40,135 nucleotides of DNA. It comes from Actinoplanes cyaneus (GTDB lineage: Bacteria > Actinomycetota > Actinomycetes > Mycobacteriales > Micromonosporaceae). Below are positions 17,301-25,500 of the stretch, in pieces. Numbering within the stretch: position 1 is the first letter of the stretch; each line of letters opens with the position of its first letter. The position numbers and the translations under genes were made by a program. Where the stretch lies: contig NZ_BOMH01000084.1 in assembly GCF_016862095.1 (NCBI RefSeq), positions 1 to 40,135 of the forward strand. The letters run 5' to 3'. Under the pieces are notes generated by a model. It was not told the DNA's origin, searched no databases, and saw only the letters and a list, made by a program, of their open reading frames with translations.

Positions 17301-19480
17301 TGGGCGACCCAGTACTCGGCGTTGGGGATCGTCGCGATGGCGGCGCGGAACTCGTCGAGCATCGGGTCCATCAACCGGGAGTGGAAGGCGTGACTGGTCC
17401 GCAGCCGCGTCGTCTTCCAGCCATGCGCCTCGACCGGCGAGATCTCCGCTTCCGGTCCGGCGACGACCACCGAGCGCGGGCCGTTGACCGCCGCCAGGTC
17501 GACATCCGGGAACGCGGCACGCACCTCGGCCTCGGAGGCCTGCACCGCCACCATCACGCCACCGGCCGGCAGCGCCTGCATCAACCGCGCCCGCGCCGAG
17601 ATCAGCGTCGCCGCCTCCGGCAGCGACAGGTCACCCCGGGCGTAGGCCGCGGTGATCTCCCCGATCGAGTGGCCGGCGAAGACGTCCGCACTGATCCCCC
17701 ACGACCGGACCAGCGCGAGCAGCGCCACCTCGAGGGCGAAGATCGACGGCTGCGCCCAGCCGGTCTGATCCGGGTCGAGGCCGGGAATCTCCAGCAGCGC
17801 CGCGACCTCGTCGAAGGCCCTCGCGAACACCGGGAACGCCTGGTACAGCTCGCGGCCCATCTCCGCGCGCTGCGAACCCTGACCGGTGAAGACGATCGCC
17901 AGGCGGCCGTCGGTGGCGGTGCCGCGGACGGTCGTGTCGCCCAGCAGGACGGCGCGATGCTCGTGCACGGGCCGGGCGGCCAGGGTCGCGGCGGCGGGCG
18001 CGGGCAGACGCCGTACCGCGGTGATGTGGGCTTCCAGCGATGCGGCGGACTTCGCCGTGACGACGATCGGGACCACCGGAAGGCCTGCGACCGGGACCGA
18101 TTCTGATCGCTCCGCCGGCTCCGGGGCCTGCTCCAGGATCACGTGCGCGTTGGTGCCACTGATGCCGAACGAGGAGACCGCCGCCCGCCGCGGCCGGTCC
18201 ACCGGCGGCCAGTCCCGCGCCGACGTGAGCAGCTCCACCGCTCCGGAAGCCCAGTCCACCTGTGGGGTCGGCTCGTCGACGTGCAGCGTCTTGGGTAGGT
18301 GGGCGTGCCGCAGCGCGAGGATCGTCTTGATGACGCCGCCGACGCCGGCCGCGGCCTGGGCGTGCCCGACGTTGGACTTGAACGATCCGAGCAGCAGCGG
18401 CTGCGACCGGTCCTGCCCATAGGTGGCCAGCAGCGCCTGTGCCTCGATCGGGTCACCCAGCCGGGTGCCGGTGCCGTGTGCCTCGACCGCGTCCACGTCG
18501 GCCGGCGACAGGCCGGCGGCAGCGAGCGCCTGCAGGATGACCCGCTGCTGGGCGCCGCCGTTGGGCGCGGTCAGCCCGTTGGACGCGCCGTCGGAGTTGA
18601 CCGCCGAGCCGCGCAGCACTGCCAGGATCGGGTGGCCGAGCCGCTGCGCGTCGGAGAGCCGCTCCACCAGCAGCAGGCCGACGCCCTCGGACCAGCCGGT
18701 GCCGTCCGCCGCGGCCGCGAACGACTTGCACCGGCCGTCCGGGGCCAGGCCGCCCTGCTTGGTGAACTCGCCGAACGAGTCGGGCGTGGACATCACCGCG
18801 ACGCCGCCGGTGAGCGCGATCGAGCACTCCCGGTTGCGCAGGGCGCGGGCCGCCAGGTGCAGCGCGACCAGCGACGACGAGCAGGCCGTGTCGACGGTGA
18901 CGGCCGGGCCCTCCAGGCCGAACGTGTAGGCCAGGCGGCCGGAGAGGACCGCCGGGGCGGTTCCGGTGAGCAGGTGCCCGAGGACCCCGTCGGGAAGGTC
19001 TTCGACGTAGGAGCTGTAGCCCATGTAGCTGCCGCCGACGAACACGCCGGCCTGGGTGCCGCGCAGGCCGGCCGGGTCGATGCCGCCGCGTTCGAAGGCC
19101 TCCCACGCGACCTCGAGCAGCACGCGTTGCTGCGGGTCCATGGCCAGCGCCTCGCGCGGGCTGATCCCGAAGAACGCCGGGTCGAAGTCACCGGCGTCGT
19201 GCAGGAAGCCGCCGCGCCCGTCGAGCTCCGGCGCCCCCGGCTCCCACCAGGTGTCCCAGCCCCGGTCGGCGGGGAACGCCGAGATGGCGTCACCGCCCTC
19301 GGTCACCAGCCGCCACAGGTCCTCGGGGGACGCCACCCCGCCGGGGAACCGGCAGGCCATCGCGACGATCGCGATCGGTTCCTGCTCCGCGGATTCCAGG
19401 TCGGCGAGCCGCTGGCGGGTCTGGGCCAAATCCGCGGTCACCCATTTGAGGTAGTCGCGGAGGGTTTCCTCGGTCGCCAT
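5396..19480 (-). CDS. Type I modular PKS, three malonyl modules (PKS-D): KR / DH-KR / DH-KR
   Basis: This 4,694-residue protein is the largest here and performs three malonyl extensions. The ATG start has a strong ribosome binding site. Residues 1-33 form a coiled-coil docking segment (EETLRDYLKWVTADLAQT). Module 1 is KS-AT-KR(A1)-ACP; modules 2 and 3 are KS-AT-DH-KR(B)-ACP. The C-terminus has a helical stretch (LAELAALEDRLRAAALDEA) and ends in ADEIFDLLDELGTP, a docking tail. All three ATs are malonyl-type (GHSIGE, HAFH). All DH and KR motifs checked are intact. Predicted contribution: a hydroxyl followed by two conjugated trans double bonds. PKS-E starts 54 bp downstream with a compatible coiled-coil N-terminus. 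The DH-KR parts of modules 2 and 3 are near-identical over long stretches, while the AT of module 1 is closest to that of PKS-E. This mosaic suggests recombination between modules. Confidence 0.97.
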   Translation of the reverse strand: MATEETLRDYLKWVTADLAQTRQRLADLESAEQEPIAIVAMACRFPGGVASPEDLWRLVTEGGDAISAFPADRGWDTWWEPGAPELDGRGGFLHDAGDFDPAFFGISPREALAMDPQQRVLLEVAWEAFERGGIDPAGLRGTQAGVFVGGSYMGYSSYVEDLPDGVLGHLLTGTAPAVLSGRLAYTFGLEGPAVTVDTACSSSLVALHLAARALRNRECSIALTGGVAVMSTPDSFGEFTKQGGLAPDGRCKSFAAAADGTGWSEGVGLLLVERLSDAQRLGHPILAVLRGSAVNSDGASNGLTAPNGGAQQRVILQALAAAGLSPADVDAVEAHGTGTRLGDPIEAQALLATYGQDRSQPLLLGSFKSNVGHAQAAAGVGGVIKTILALRHAHLPKTLHVDEPTPQVDWASGAVELLTSARDWPPVDRPRRAAVSSFGISGTNAHVILEQAPEPAERSESVPVAGLPVVPIVVTAKSAASLEAHITAVRRLPAPAAATLAARPVHEHRAVLLGDTTVRGTATDGRLAIVFTGQGSQRAEMGRELYQAFPVFARAFDEVAALLEIPGLDPDQTGWAQPSIFALEVALLALVRSWGISADVFAGHSIGEITAAYARGDLSLPEAATLISARARLMQALPAGGVMVAVQASEAEVRAAFPDVDLAAVNGPRSVVVAGPEAEISPVEAHGWKTTRLRTSHAFHSRLMDPMLDEFRAAIATIPNAEYWVAHVRDTVRFGDTIAALDADRVLELGPDTVLATLAREADVFAVAAMRRGRSEVETLLTAVAELFAHGQDVRWPELLGEPVGDPAELPTYPFDRRRYWLRPGPREATAAEDTEFWAAIDSADLSLVARELRIDAEAYRETLGALVPALASWRRRKGVDGWRYRETWKPVPDPTTRALTGTWLLIGDTTATVAEPLIRAGATVVTAGSAADLEGHGDVAGVLALPGSPAETLAVAQAGIGPLWILTHGSGDEIWGLGRVAGLEFPDRWGGLIELPATLDERTGDRLVTILAGGLDAEDQIALRPSGIHVRRLEHAPPATGGGWQPRGTVLVTGGTGALGSRVAWWAAANGATHLVLTSRRGPDAPGVAELTERIRAAGAEVTVIAADLADRDQVAALLAAVPGELTAVVHAAGIAHSASLTDLDPATLDAVLAGKAAGARHLDELLGDTPLDAFVLFSSIAATWGSGWGGAYAAANAALDALARDRRSRGLAATALAWGPWAGAGMAAGDTGAGLSRRGITALDPELAVEVLRHAVTGPDAVLTVADVDWPSFVETFAAARRRPLLEDLPEVAALAVDEPVAETGWRSRLAALPAGQRESALADLVRGHAAKVLGYPSADAVALKRPFRELGFDSLTAVDLRNALAAETGLRLSPTLAFDYPTPLELARHLQERVFGADAPAEVVTVPAATDDDPIVLTAMACRFPGGVSTPEQLWDLVAGEVDAVGPFPQDRGWDLDGLFDADGKSGTSYVLNGGFVDGADRFDPALFGISPREALAMDPQQRLLLEIAWETFERAGLDPLKLGGHQIGVFVGTTYQGYPSLLENSADDLSGYLGIGSAGSVASGRIAYTFGLEGPAVTVDTACSSALVALHLAAGALRRGECVLALAGGVTVMATPGTFTEFSKQKGLAGDGRCKAFAAAADGTGWAEGAGMLLVERLSTARAAGRPVLAVVTGSAVNSDGASNGLTAPNGPSQQRVIRAALAGAGLSAADVDAVEAHGTGTTLGDPIEAQALLATYGQDRPDPLWLGSIKSNIGHTQSAAGAAGIIKMILAMRHGLLPRTLHVDAPTPNVDWSVGRVELLTQARAWPAGQRRRRAGISAFGVSGTNAHVILEEPPASEQTPAAPTTLPILPYVVSAATDDGLSAQTARLRDWLDTHTDANPLDVARTLAGRAALTHRAVYLAPGRAPLMRALKRADTAARGEVAEGRLALLFTGQGAQRVTMGEQLYAAFPVFARAFDEVCALADPQLGQPLRLVVFADPDALDTTGYAQPAIFAIEVALLALLRHWGLEPDMVAGHSIGEIAAAYAAGVLSLEDAVTLVTARARLMQALPAGGVMLAVQASPGDVRAAFPEVDIAAVNGPSAVVVSGPEAQIAPVAAHGWKTTRLRTSHAFHSRLMDPMLDEFRAVVRTLTFHPPVLTADARWADPEYWVGHVRDTVRFTDTIAGLTTQGADRFLEVGPDGVLTALTAALVPDALVVPSLRRDRDEVTTLLTGVAALHARGTDVDWPAVLGGAGTPIADLPTYAFQRERYWPRPGTGAEFDPAGLGLGLAGHPLLAATVSLAGTGGSVLTGRVSARTQPWLADHTILGTVLVPGTALLDLALAAAASAGAPAVEELVLQQPLRLTGDDVDVQVSVGEPDADGRRAIGVHSRAGDQWTVHATGVAGTSAAQAETFAWPPAGASRIDTADLYDRLAASGYDYGPAFRGLREAWRDGDDLYVAAELDADPDGFAVHPALLDAVLHGLSAVADDGPGATRLPFAFTGVTVHADGATLLRARLRVSGESVRVDAIDAAGEPVATVQGLVFRAVTAEDSAAGEVDRSLFTVTWTAQDVAAAADAPVVIRLGEHLPSVAPVLLVDASAPGPAIERTGALLGLLQAWLADPAWARSRLVVRTFGDDPDAAALWGLVRSAQSEHPDRIHLLDGPDDVFCPVPQARVRDGAVEVPRLARMTSGGTADFGDGAVVVTGATGTLGGLVAEHLVRAHGVRRLILISRSAKPMPIEGAEVRAVACDLGDAAAVAEALRGEQVSAVVHAAGVIDDGVLESLTPERLATVFRAKVDAVRNLVAATAGLKQLVLFSSAAGIFGNAGQGNYAAANAFLDAYAARLRGQGIPATSIAWGLWDAGLGATLTETDRRRMAAAGFGALDAEAGLALFDAAVAAGHPLAVPMRLDLAAVRRAGEPHPLLTGLVPAVTRRRAAASPRGTAASLTLDLAGLEEAERLAATLATVRAAAAAVLGYPSADAIPAARAFRELGFDSLTAVELRNRLASETGLRLPATLIFDYPNATALAEHLVAALAPDTAVTPAEVIPVTAAVTGDPIVIVGMACRYPGGVTSPDELWELVAQGRDGIGPFPGDRGWDVENLYHPDPDNPGTSYAREGGFLYDAADFDPGLFGISPREGMAMDPQQRLLLESAWETLERAGVDPLGLRGSRTGVFVGLMYHDYLGRLTAVPEEVEGFLGTGNSGSVASGRIAYTFGLEGPAVTVDTACSSSLVSLHLAVQALRSGECDLALAGGVTVMATPDTFTGFSRQRGLAADGRCKSFAAAADGTGWGEGVGMLLVERLSDAERHGHRVLAIVRGTAVNQDGASNGLTAPNGPAQQRVIRQALANAGLAPGDVDAVEAHGTGTTLGDPIEAQALLATYGQDREQPLWLGSIKSNIGHTQAAAGAAGIIKMIQAMRYGVLPPTLHVEEPTPQVDWAAGNVELLTGAQPWPAGPRPRRAGVSSFGISGTNAHVILEEPPAPAAPVPPVDRVVPLVVTANDPAALAAQLARVRGAHGDPAAVGHALTSRAVLPHRAVLLSGDHEPVATGRAAEGRLAMVFTGQGAQRAGMGRELYAAFPVYARAFDQVTALLEIPDLAPEQTGWAQPAIFAVEVALLALLRSWRITPDVVAGHSIGEIVAAYAAGVFSLEDAATLVSARARLMQALPAGGVMLAVQASEKDVRAAFPDVDLAAVNGPAAVVVAGLEAGIAPVERHGWTTTRLRTSHAFHSRLMDPMLDEFRAVVRTLSFRAPRLTGNAQWADPEYWVTHVRDTVRFADTVAGLDTARVLEIGPDAVLTAMIQDARPELTAAATLRRGRGEVTTLLTAVAQLFAAGQDVDWAATFGTGPAPVLDLPTYPFQRQRLWIDVIDTAGDLSGAGLREAGHPLLGAEITLPAGDTRLFTGRLTAGTPGWLADHTVFGTVIVPGAALADIALAAGERAGTPVLDELLLQAPLVVPATVRVTVGEPGADGRRAVTIYSQPDEGDGWTTHATGTLSYTAPEPVVVPEVTGAPIELDGLYPRLADAGLRYGPAFQGLTGVVSDGSSVVADVRRDDLDTGGYGLHPALLDAALHAIGAAGLFDGTVRLPFAVNGARLHAVGATALRVHLTRTGDSSVRVIALDTTGAPVLTIDELAFRPVTEDQVQAGSGFRSLYGVDWVPQPVTPGEKPVVIPLGEPLPAPAPVLLIDAGKPGDALERAARLLTTLQEWLADPAWAQSRLVVRTSGAAGDDVTDPDGGALWGLVRTAQSENPGRIHLVDGPDDTFLPVPQALVRDGVVRVPRLARVREQDRPVDFGDGAVVVTGATGTLGGLVAEHLVRAHGVRRLILISRSAKPMTIEGAEVRSVACDLADAAAVRAALAGERVTAVVHAAGVLDDGTLESMTPERLATVFAAKVDAVRNLVAATSGLSALVLFSSASGLFGNAGQANYSAANTFLDACAAHLRGQGIPATSVAWGLWAAGMGEGVDRARLARGGFGALSAADGLAGFDAAIRSGRSLVAPIVLDLAAVRAGGEVPELLRGLVPAPRRAGEAAPAAPRLAEELAQLDDADREKALRELIRARTAGVLGYASPKDVEPARGFLELGFDSLTAVELRNRLTAEIGLRLTATLLFDHPSPVALARHLAELLRPERPADAVLAELAALEDRLRAAALDEAQRAEVGSRLRALAASWAAPASATGGEDDLQSATADEIFDLLDELGTP
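5640..10351 (-). other. PKS-D module 3: KS-AT(malonyl)-DH-KR(B)-ACP
   Basis: The KS has DTACSSSLV. The AT is malonyl-type. DH His3907 lies in HTVFGTVIVP, and the DAALH motif is present. The KR carries AGVLDDG and Tyr4420 (NYSAAN). ACP serine is 4579. Predicted outcome is a second conjugated trans alkene. Confidence 0.92.
10352..15240 (-). other. PKS-D module 2: KS-AT(malonyl)-DH-KR(B)-ACP
   Basis: The KS has DTACSSALV with its Cys in place. The AT is malonyl-type. DH His2310 lies in HTILGTVLVP, and the second-half DAVLH motif is present. The KR has TGATGTLG, an IDD variant of the B-type LDD motif, and Tyr2819. ACP serine is 2984. Predicted outcome is a trans alkene. Confidence 0.92.
15241..19381 (-). 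other. PKS-D module 1: KS-AT(malonyl)-KR(A1)-ACP
   Basis: KS Cys is residue 200. The AT has GHSIGE and HAFH but a very short stretch from HAFH to EYW. Dimerization-like helices (FWAAIDSADLSLVARELR) follow near 16850-16980. The KR has TGGTGALG and Tyr1194 with Trp eight residues before and Gly three before, and no LDD motif: A1-type. ACP serine is 1357. This module receives the alpha-methyl beta-keto chain from PKS-C if the order is colinear. Confidence 0.9.
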
Positions 19481-19486
19481 TCAGTT

Positions 19487-19493
19487 CCACCTC
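19487..19493 (-). promoter_or_regulatory. Ribosome binding site of PKS-D
   Basis: The minus strand reads GAGGTGG, then six bases (AACTGA), then ATG. This is a near-ideal Shine-Dalgarno match and fixes the start at 19480. Confidence 0.85.
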
Positions 19494-19527
19494 TACGGAT
19501 GCGCGGGGACATCAGCCCAGAGGGAGG

Positions 19528-19572
19528 CTAGGAGTGCCGGATCGGCGCCCGTACCCCTAGCGCTCCCCTACC
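19528..19572 (-). promoter_or_regulatory. Shared TAGGGG repeat block upstream of PKS-D
   Basis: The coding strand reads TAGGGGA-GCGC-TAGGGGT, then 17 bases, then ACTCCTAG. The two heptamers are direct repeats starting 11 bp apart with a 4-bp spacer, and CTAGGGGT/ACTCCTAG form an imperfect inverted pair (7 of 8). The same arrangement occurs at 32564-32610. Heptamers with 4-bp spacers resemble SARP-type operators, while LuxR-type activators of polyene clusters also use GGG-rich sites. The motif sequence alone does not decide. Confidence 0.6.
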
Positions 19573-19575
19573 TGA

Positions 19576-22500
19576 TCAGGCCCGGCCCAGCTGACTGTCG
19601 ATGAATCTCAGCAGCTCATCGTCGTTGTCACCGGGCGCCGCGACGGCTGCCGGGGACGGCGTCGCGAGCCCGTCGAGCGAGGTGAGCAGCGACCGCAGCC
19701 GGATGCGCAGCTTCGTCTCGGTGATGGTGTCGGTGACCGCGGCGGCGAGCCGCCTCTCGATGTCGTCGAGCTGGTCGAAGACGGACAGCTCGACGTCCGG
19801 GACGATCTGCTTGCGCAGGTACGTGGCGAGCGCCGCCGGCGTCGGGTGGTCGAAGACCAGGGTGGCCGGGCAGCGCAGGCCCGTGGACGCGTTGACCCGG
19901 TTACGCAGCTCGACGGCGGTGACCGAGTCGAAGCCGATCTCGCGGAAGGCCCGGGCCGGCGGGATCCGGTCGGTGTCCTGGAAGCCGAGGACCGCCGCGA
20001 TGTGCCCGCGCAGCATGTCGACCAGTTCCCGGTCGGCCTCCTCCGCCGGCAGGGCGCTCAGCCGCTCGCGCAGCGCGTCGTCCTGAACCAGCGCCTCCTC
20101 GGGCGTGGCCACCTCCAGCTCGGCGAAGAATCGGTTCGGGCGGGCCAGGCTGAACGCCGGCACGAACCGTCCCCAGTCCACGTCCGCGATCACCGGGGCC
20201 GGGCCGGCCAGCTGGGCCGCGGCGCGCCCGGGATCGAGCGGCCGGATACCCAGGCGCAGCAGCGACCCGTCGGCGGCCGCGGCGGCCGCGATGCCCCCGC
20301 CGGCCCACGGCGACCAGGCGATCGAGATCGCTCCGGGGCGCTGCGACGCGTACGCCTCCAGGTAGGCGTCGGCCGCCGCGGTGGCCGGGTGCCGGACGGT
20401 GCCCCAGACACCGGCCGCCGAGGTGAAGATCACGAACGTCGCCGCGCCGGTCAGCTCGGCGAGCAGGCGCGCGCCGGTGATCCGGACCTCGGCGATCCCG
20501 GCGATGCGGTCCGGGGTCAGATCGGCGATCGCGGTGTCCTCGCCGACGCCGGCCGCGTGGACGACCGCGTCGACCGGCCCGACCTCGGCGAGCAGCGCCG
20601 CGACCGCGTCCCGGTCGGCGAGATCGCACGCGTGGACCTGCGCATTCGGCAGGTCGGTCGAGCCGCCGCGGCGCGACACCAGGATGAGCCGGTCGGCACC
20701 GTTGGCCGCGGCCCAGCGGGCGGCATGACCGCCGAGCGCGCCGGTGCCGCCGGCGATCAGAACGGTGCCGCCGGGTTTCCAGCCACCGGTCGCGATGGTG
20801 GTGGGGCGCAGACGGCGAACCCAGGCGCGGCCGTCGCGCAGCGCGATCTGGTCCTCGCCCCGGCCGTTGGTGACGGCGGCCGCCAGCCCGGCGGCGCCGG
20901 ACTCCGGCAGGTCGACCAGGCCACCCCAGCGCTGCGGGTGCTCGAGGGCGGCGACGCGGCCGAGCCCCCAGATCTGCGCCTGAGCCGGGTCGCGAGCCGG
21001 CTCCGGGCCGGCGGCGCCGCGGGTGACCACCCAGAGCGGGGCGTCGACACCTTCCAGGCTCTGGATGACGGCGACGGTCGCGGCGAAGTCCATCGCCGAC
21101 ACGACGCCGGCGAAGTCGCCCGCGATGACGGCCGGGGACAGCACCACGTCGGCGCCGGCGGCGGTCAGCTCGGCCGTCACCTCGTCGGCGAGGTCGCCTG
21201 CCGGGGCGACGACGAGCCAGCGACCGGTCAGGCGGGCGCCCGGATCGAGGTCCAGCGGCGCCCAGCCGATCGTGTAGCGGGTGGTCTGCTCGGGGGCCTG
21301 CTCGCCGGCGTCACTGGGCGAGAGCCAGTAGCGGCGGTGCTGGAAGGGGTAGGTGGGCGCGTCCGGGAGACGACGGCCGTGGGCGACCCACGGGGTCCAG
21401 TCGACGTCGGCGCCGCGCACCCAGCCCTCGCCCAGCGCCCGGATCCGGCCGGCCGGGCCGTCGTCGCCCCGGCGCAGGGTGCCCCACACACCGGCGTCCG
21501 GAGCGCACTGCTCCAGGGCCAGGGTCAGCACCGGGTGGCCGGAGACCTCGGCGAACAGGCGGAAGCCGTCCTGGGCGAGCCGGGTGACGACGGGAGCGAA
21601 CCTCACCGGCTGACGCAGGTTGTCCCACCAGTACCGCGCGTCGACCGGCTCGGTGACCCGCTCGCCGGTGACCGTCGAATACCAGGGGATGACCGGGGTC
21701 GTGCCGGAGGTGCCCTTGATCGCGGTGAGCATGTCGTCGCGGACCGGCTCCACGTGCGCCGAGTGCGAGGCGTATCCGACCTCGATCTGCCGGGCACGCA
21801 CACCCTGCTCTTCGCACCACGGCACGAACGCTGCGATCGCCGCGCGCTCACCGGCCACCACGACCTGGGTGGGCGAGTTGACCGCGGCGATCGTGATGCC
21901 GTCGCGCAGCCATCCGGTGACGGTATCGGCGCTCGCGCCGATAGACGCCATCCCGCCCGTGCCGTCCAGATCGACCAGCGCCTGCGACCGGGCGGCGACG
22001 ACCCGGGCGCCGTCCTGCACGGACAGCGCGCCGGCCACCACTGCGGCGACCACCTCACCCTGCGAGTGGCCGACGACCGCGGCCGGGGTCACCCCGTGCG
22101 ACTGCCACCACGCGGTCAACGCGACACCGACGGCCCACAGCACCGGCTGAACGATCTCGACCTTCGTCAGCCAGGACTCGTCATCACGCAGGATCTGCTC
22201 GACCGAGAAGCCCACCAACGGCCGCAACGCGGCGTCACACTCGCGCAACCGGGCCGCGAAGGACTCCTCCTCCAGCAGACCGACGGCCATGTGCAGCCAC
22301 TGACCGCCCTGGCCCGGGTAGACGAAGACCGGGCTGTCGCCCAGGACGACGCCGGTCACCGCGGGCAGGCAGTCCGGGTCCCAGGCGACGGCGCGCTCGT
22401 TCAGACGGGCCCGGCCCGCCAGCGTGGCCGCCACGTCCACCAGCGCGGCGCCGTCGGCGACGAACTTCCGCACGACCTCGGTCTGTGCGCGCAGCCCGGC

Positions 22501-25500
22501 GGTATCGGCCGCCGACAGCAGCAGCGGCACCAGGCCCGCGGACGTGCTGGGCTCCACCGGGGCCGCGTCGGGCGCCTGCTCGATGATCACGTGCGAGTTG
22601 GTGCCGCTGACGCCGAACGCGGAGATGCCCGCGCGCCGCGGACGGCCGGTCTCCGGCCAGGGGCGCGCCTCGGTGAGCAGCTCGACACCGCCGAGCGCCC
22701 AGTCCACGTGCGGCGACGGCTCGTCGACGTGCAGCGTCCTGGGCAGGGCGCCGTGCCGGATGGCCTGCACCATCTTCATCAACCCGGCCATGCCGGCCGC
22801 GGCCTGCGTGTGGCCGAGGTTCGACTTGACCGAGCCGAGCCAGACCGGCTCCCCGGTGCGGCCCACGCCGTACGTCGCCAGCAGCGCGTTCGCCTCGATC
22901 GGGTCACCCAGGGTGGTTCCGGTGCCGTGCGCCTCGACCGCGTCGACGTCCCCCGGGCGCAGGCGGGCGTTGGCCAGCGCCTGCATGATCACCTTTTGCT
23001 GGGACGGGCCGCTGGGCGCGGTGAGGCCGTTCGACGCGCCGTCCTGGTTGACCGCGCTGCCGCGGACCACCGCCAGCACCGGCCGACCGGCCCTCTCGGC
23101 GTCGGAGAGCCGCTCGACGACCAGCACACCCACCCCCTCGGACCAGCCGGTTCCGTCGGCGGCCGCCGCGAACGACTTGCACCGCCCGTCGGCGGCCAGC
23201 CCGCCCTTGCGGCTGAACTCGACGAATGGCCCGGGCGTCGACATCACCGTGACACCGCCGACCAGCGCCAGCTCGCACTCGCCCTGCCGCAGCGCCTGCA
23301 CGGCCAGGTGCAGCGCCACCAGCGACGACGAGCACCCGGTGTCCACCGTCATGGCCGGGCCCTCCAGGCCGAACGTGTACGAGATCCGCCCGGACAGCAC
23401 GCTGGCCGCGTTGCCGGTGCCCAGATGCCCTTCCAGCGCGCTCGGGAACACGCCCATCGACCACAGGTAGTCGGAGCCGTTGGTGCCGGCGAAGACGCCG
23501 GTGCGGGTGCCGCGCAGCCCTGTCGGGTCGAGCCCGGCGCGTTCCAGCGCCTCCCACGAGCACTCCAGCAGCAGCCGCTGCTGCGGGTCCATGGCCACGG
23601 CCTCGCGCGGGGTGATGCCGAACAGCCGCGCGTCGAACCCGGCGACGTCGTCGAGGAAACCGCCCTCGCTGGTGTACGTGGTGCCCCGCACCGACGGGTC
23701 CGCGTTGACCAGGTCGCCGAGATACCAGCCCCGGTCGGTGGGGAACGGCGACATCGCGTCCACCCCGTCGGCCACCAGCCGCCACAGGTCGTCGGCGGAG
23801 GCCACGCCACCGGGGAATCGGCAGCTCATCGCGGTGATGGCGATCGGCTCGTCGAGGGTGGCGACGCTGCCCGTGACGGTCACGGTGGCCTCCGGCGCCG
23901 CGGTCGCGCCGACCTTGGCGAGCAGGTGCGCGGCCAGCGCGGCGGCGTTCGGGTGGTCGAAGACGACCGTGGCGGGCAAACCGATGCCGGTCTCGGCGCG
24001 CAGCCGGTTGCGCAGCTCGACCGCGGTCAGCGAGTCGAAGCCGAGCTCGCGGAACGGCCGTCGCGGCGGGATCTCGTCGCTGCCCGGGTGACCGAGCACG
24101 GCGGCCGCCGCGGAGCGGACGAACTCGAGCACGACCCGGTCCCGCTCGGCGGCGCCCAGCCCGGCCAGGCGGGTGGCCAGAGCGCTGCCGCCGGTGCCCG
24201 GATCGGTGGCGGCGGCCCGGTCGAGCACCTCCCGTACAGCCGGGATGTCGCCGATCAGGGGCCGGGGCCGTTCGGCGGTGAACAGCTCGGTGAAGCGCGG
24301 CCAGTCCACGTCGACCACGCAGACGTTGGTGTCGTCCTGGCCGACCGCGCGGCGCATCGCCTCGATCGCCTGCTCCGGCGCCAGCGCGACGATGCCGCGG
24401 CGGCGCAGGTCGGCGCCGACCTCGGCGGAAGCCATACCCGACTCGGCCCAGGAACCCCAGGCGATGGTCGTCATCCGCAGGCCGCGGGCGCGGCGCCGCT
24501 GGGCCAGGGCGTCCAGGGCGGCGTTGGCGGCGGCGTAGGCGGCGTGCGAGTGGCTGCCCCAGACGCCGGACAGCGACGAGAACGCGATGAACGCGTCGAC
24601 CTCGCCGACCAGCTCGTCGAGGTGGACTGCGCCGGCCACCTTGCCGGCCAGCAGCGTGTCCAGCAGGCTCGCGTCGGTCTGTTCGAACGGCACGTTGGCG
24701 CCGACACCGGCCGCGTGCACGACAGCGTCGACCGGCCCGACGCCCGCCAGCAGCGCCTCGACCGCGGCCCGGTCGGCCAGGTCGCAGGCGTGCACCTCGG
24801 CGTTGGGCAGGTCGGTCGTACCGCCACGGCGCGACACCAGGATCAGCCGGTCGGCGCCGTTCCCGGCGGCCCAGCGGGCGATCCGGCCGCCCAGGGCGCC
24901 CGTGCCACCGGTGATCAGCACCGTGCCGCGAGGCTGCCAGGCCGCGGCGCCCTTGCGGGCCGGGGCGGGCACGACGCGCCGGGCCTGCACGCCGCCGGCG
25001 CGCAGCGCGAGCTGGTCCTCGGGCCCGAACGCGCCGGCCACGACGGTGCCGACCAGAGCGGGATCGGGGTCGGCCGGGATCTCCAGCAGGCCACCCCAGC
25101 GGTGCGCCATCTCCAGCCCGGCGATCCGGCCGAGACCGGCGACCTGCGCCTGGGCGAGGCTGCCGGTGTCGGCGGTGAGCACCCAGACGCGGGTGTCGTC
25201 GCCGGCCGCCTGGATCAGCGCCAGGGTGCCGGCCAGGCCGCGGGGCACGTGCGGGTGCCCGGTCATCGGGCGTTCGTCGAAGGAGAGCAGGGAGACGATT
25301 CCCGCGTACGGGCCCTCGGGCAGCGTGACCGCCGCGGCGTCCACCGTGATGGTCTCCGCGTCCGGCAGCACGTCCGGCACCTCGACGCCCTCGGGACGCA
25401 CGACCAGCCAGCGCCCCTGCGGTCGTACGGGAGCGGGGGTCGCCAGCTTCTTCCAGGTCACCGCGTAACGCCAGCCGTCGATGGCGGCGGCGAGCCGGCG

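Larger units (their letters stand above)
19481..19575 (-). promoter_or_regulatory. 95-bp intergenic region upstream of PKS-D, probable promoter/operator
   Basis: The gap lies between the PKS-C stop and the PKS-D ATG. It contains the shared repeat block (19528-19572) and a strong ribosome binding site. The presence of the same block as upstream of PKS-B suggests a second promoter here, making D-E a unit that is co-regulated with B-C. Confidence 0.5.

Noticed and set aside
19553..19572. Exact match to the PAS-LuxR (PimM-type) operator of polyene clusters
   Set aside because: The site has GGG-rich half elements, but they are mainly direct repeats and do not form the CTVGGGAWWTCCCBAG palindrome. 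The regulator family is left open.
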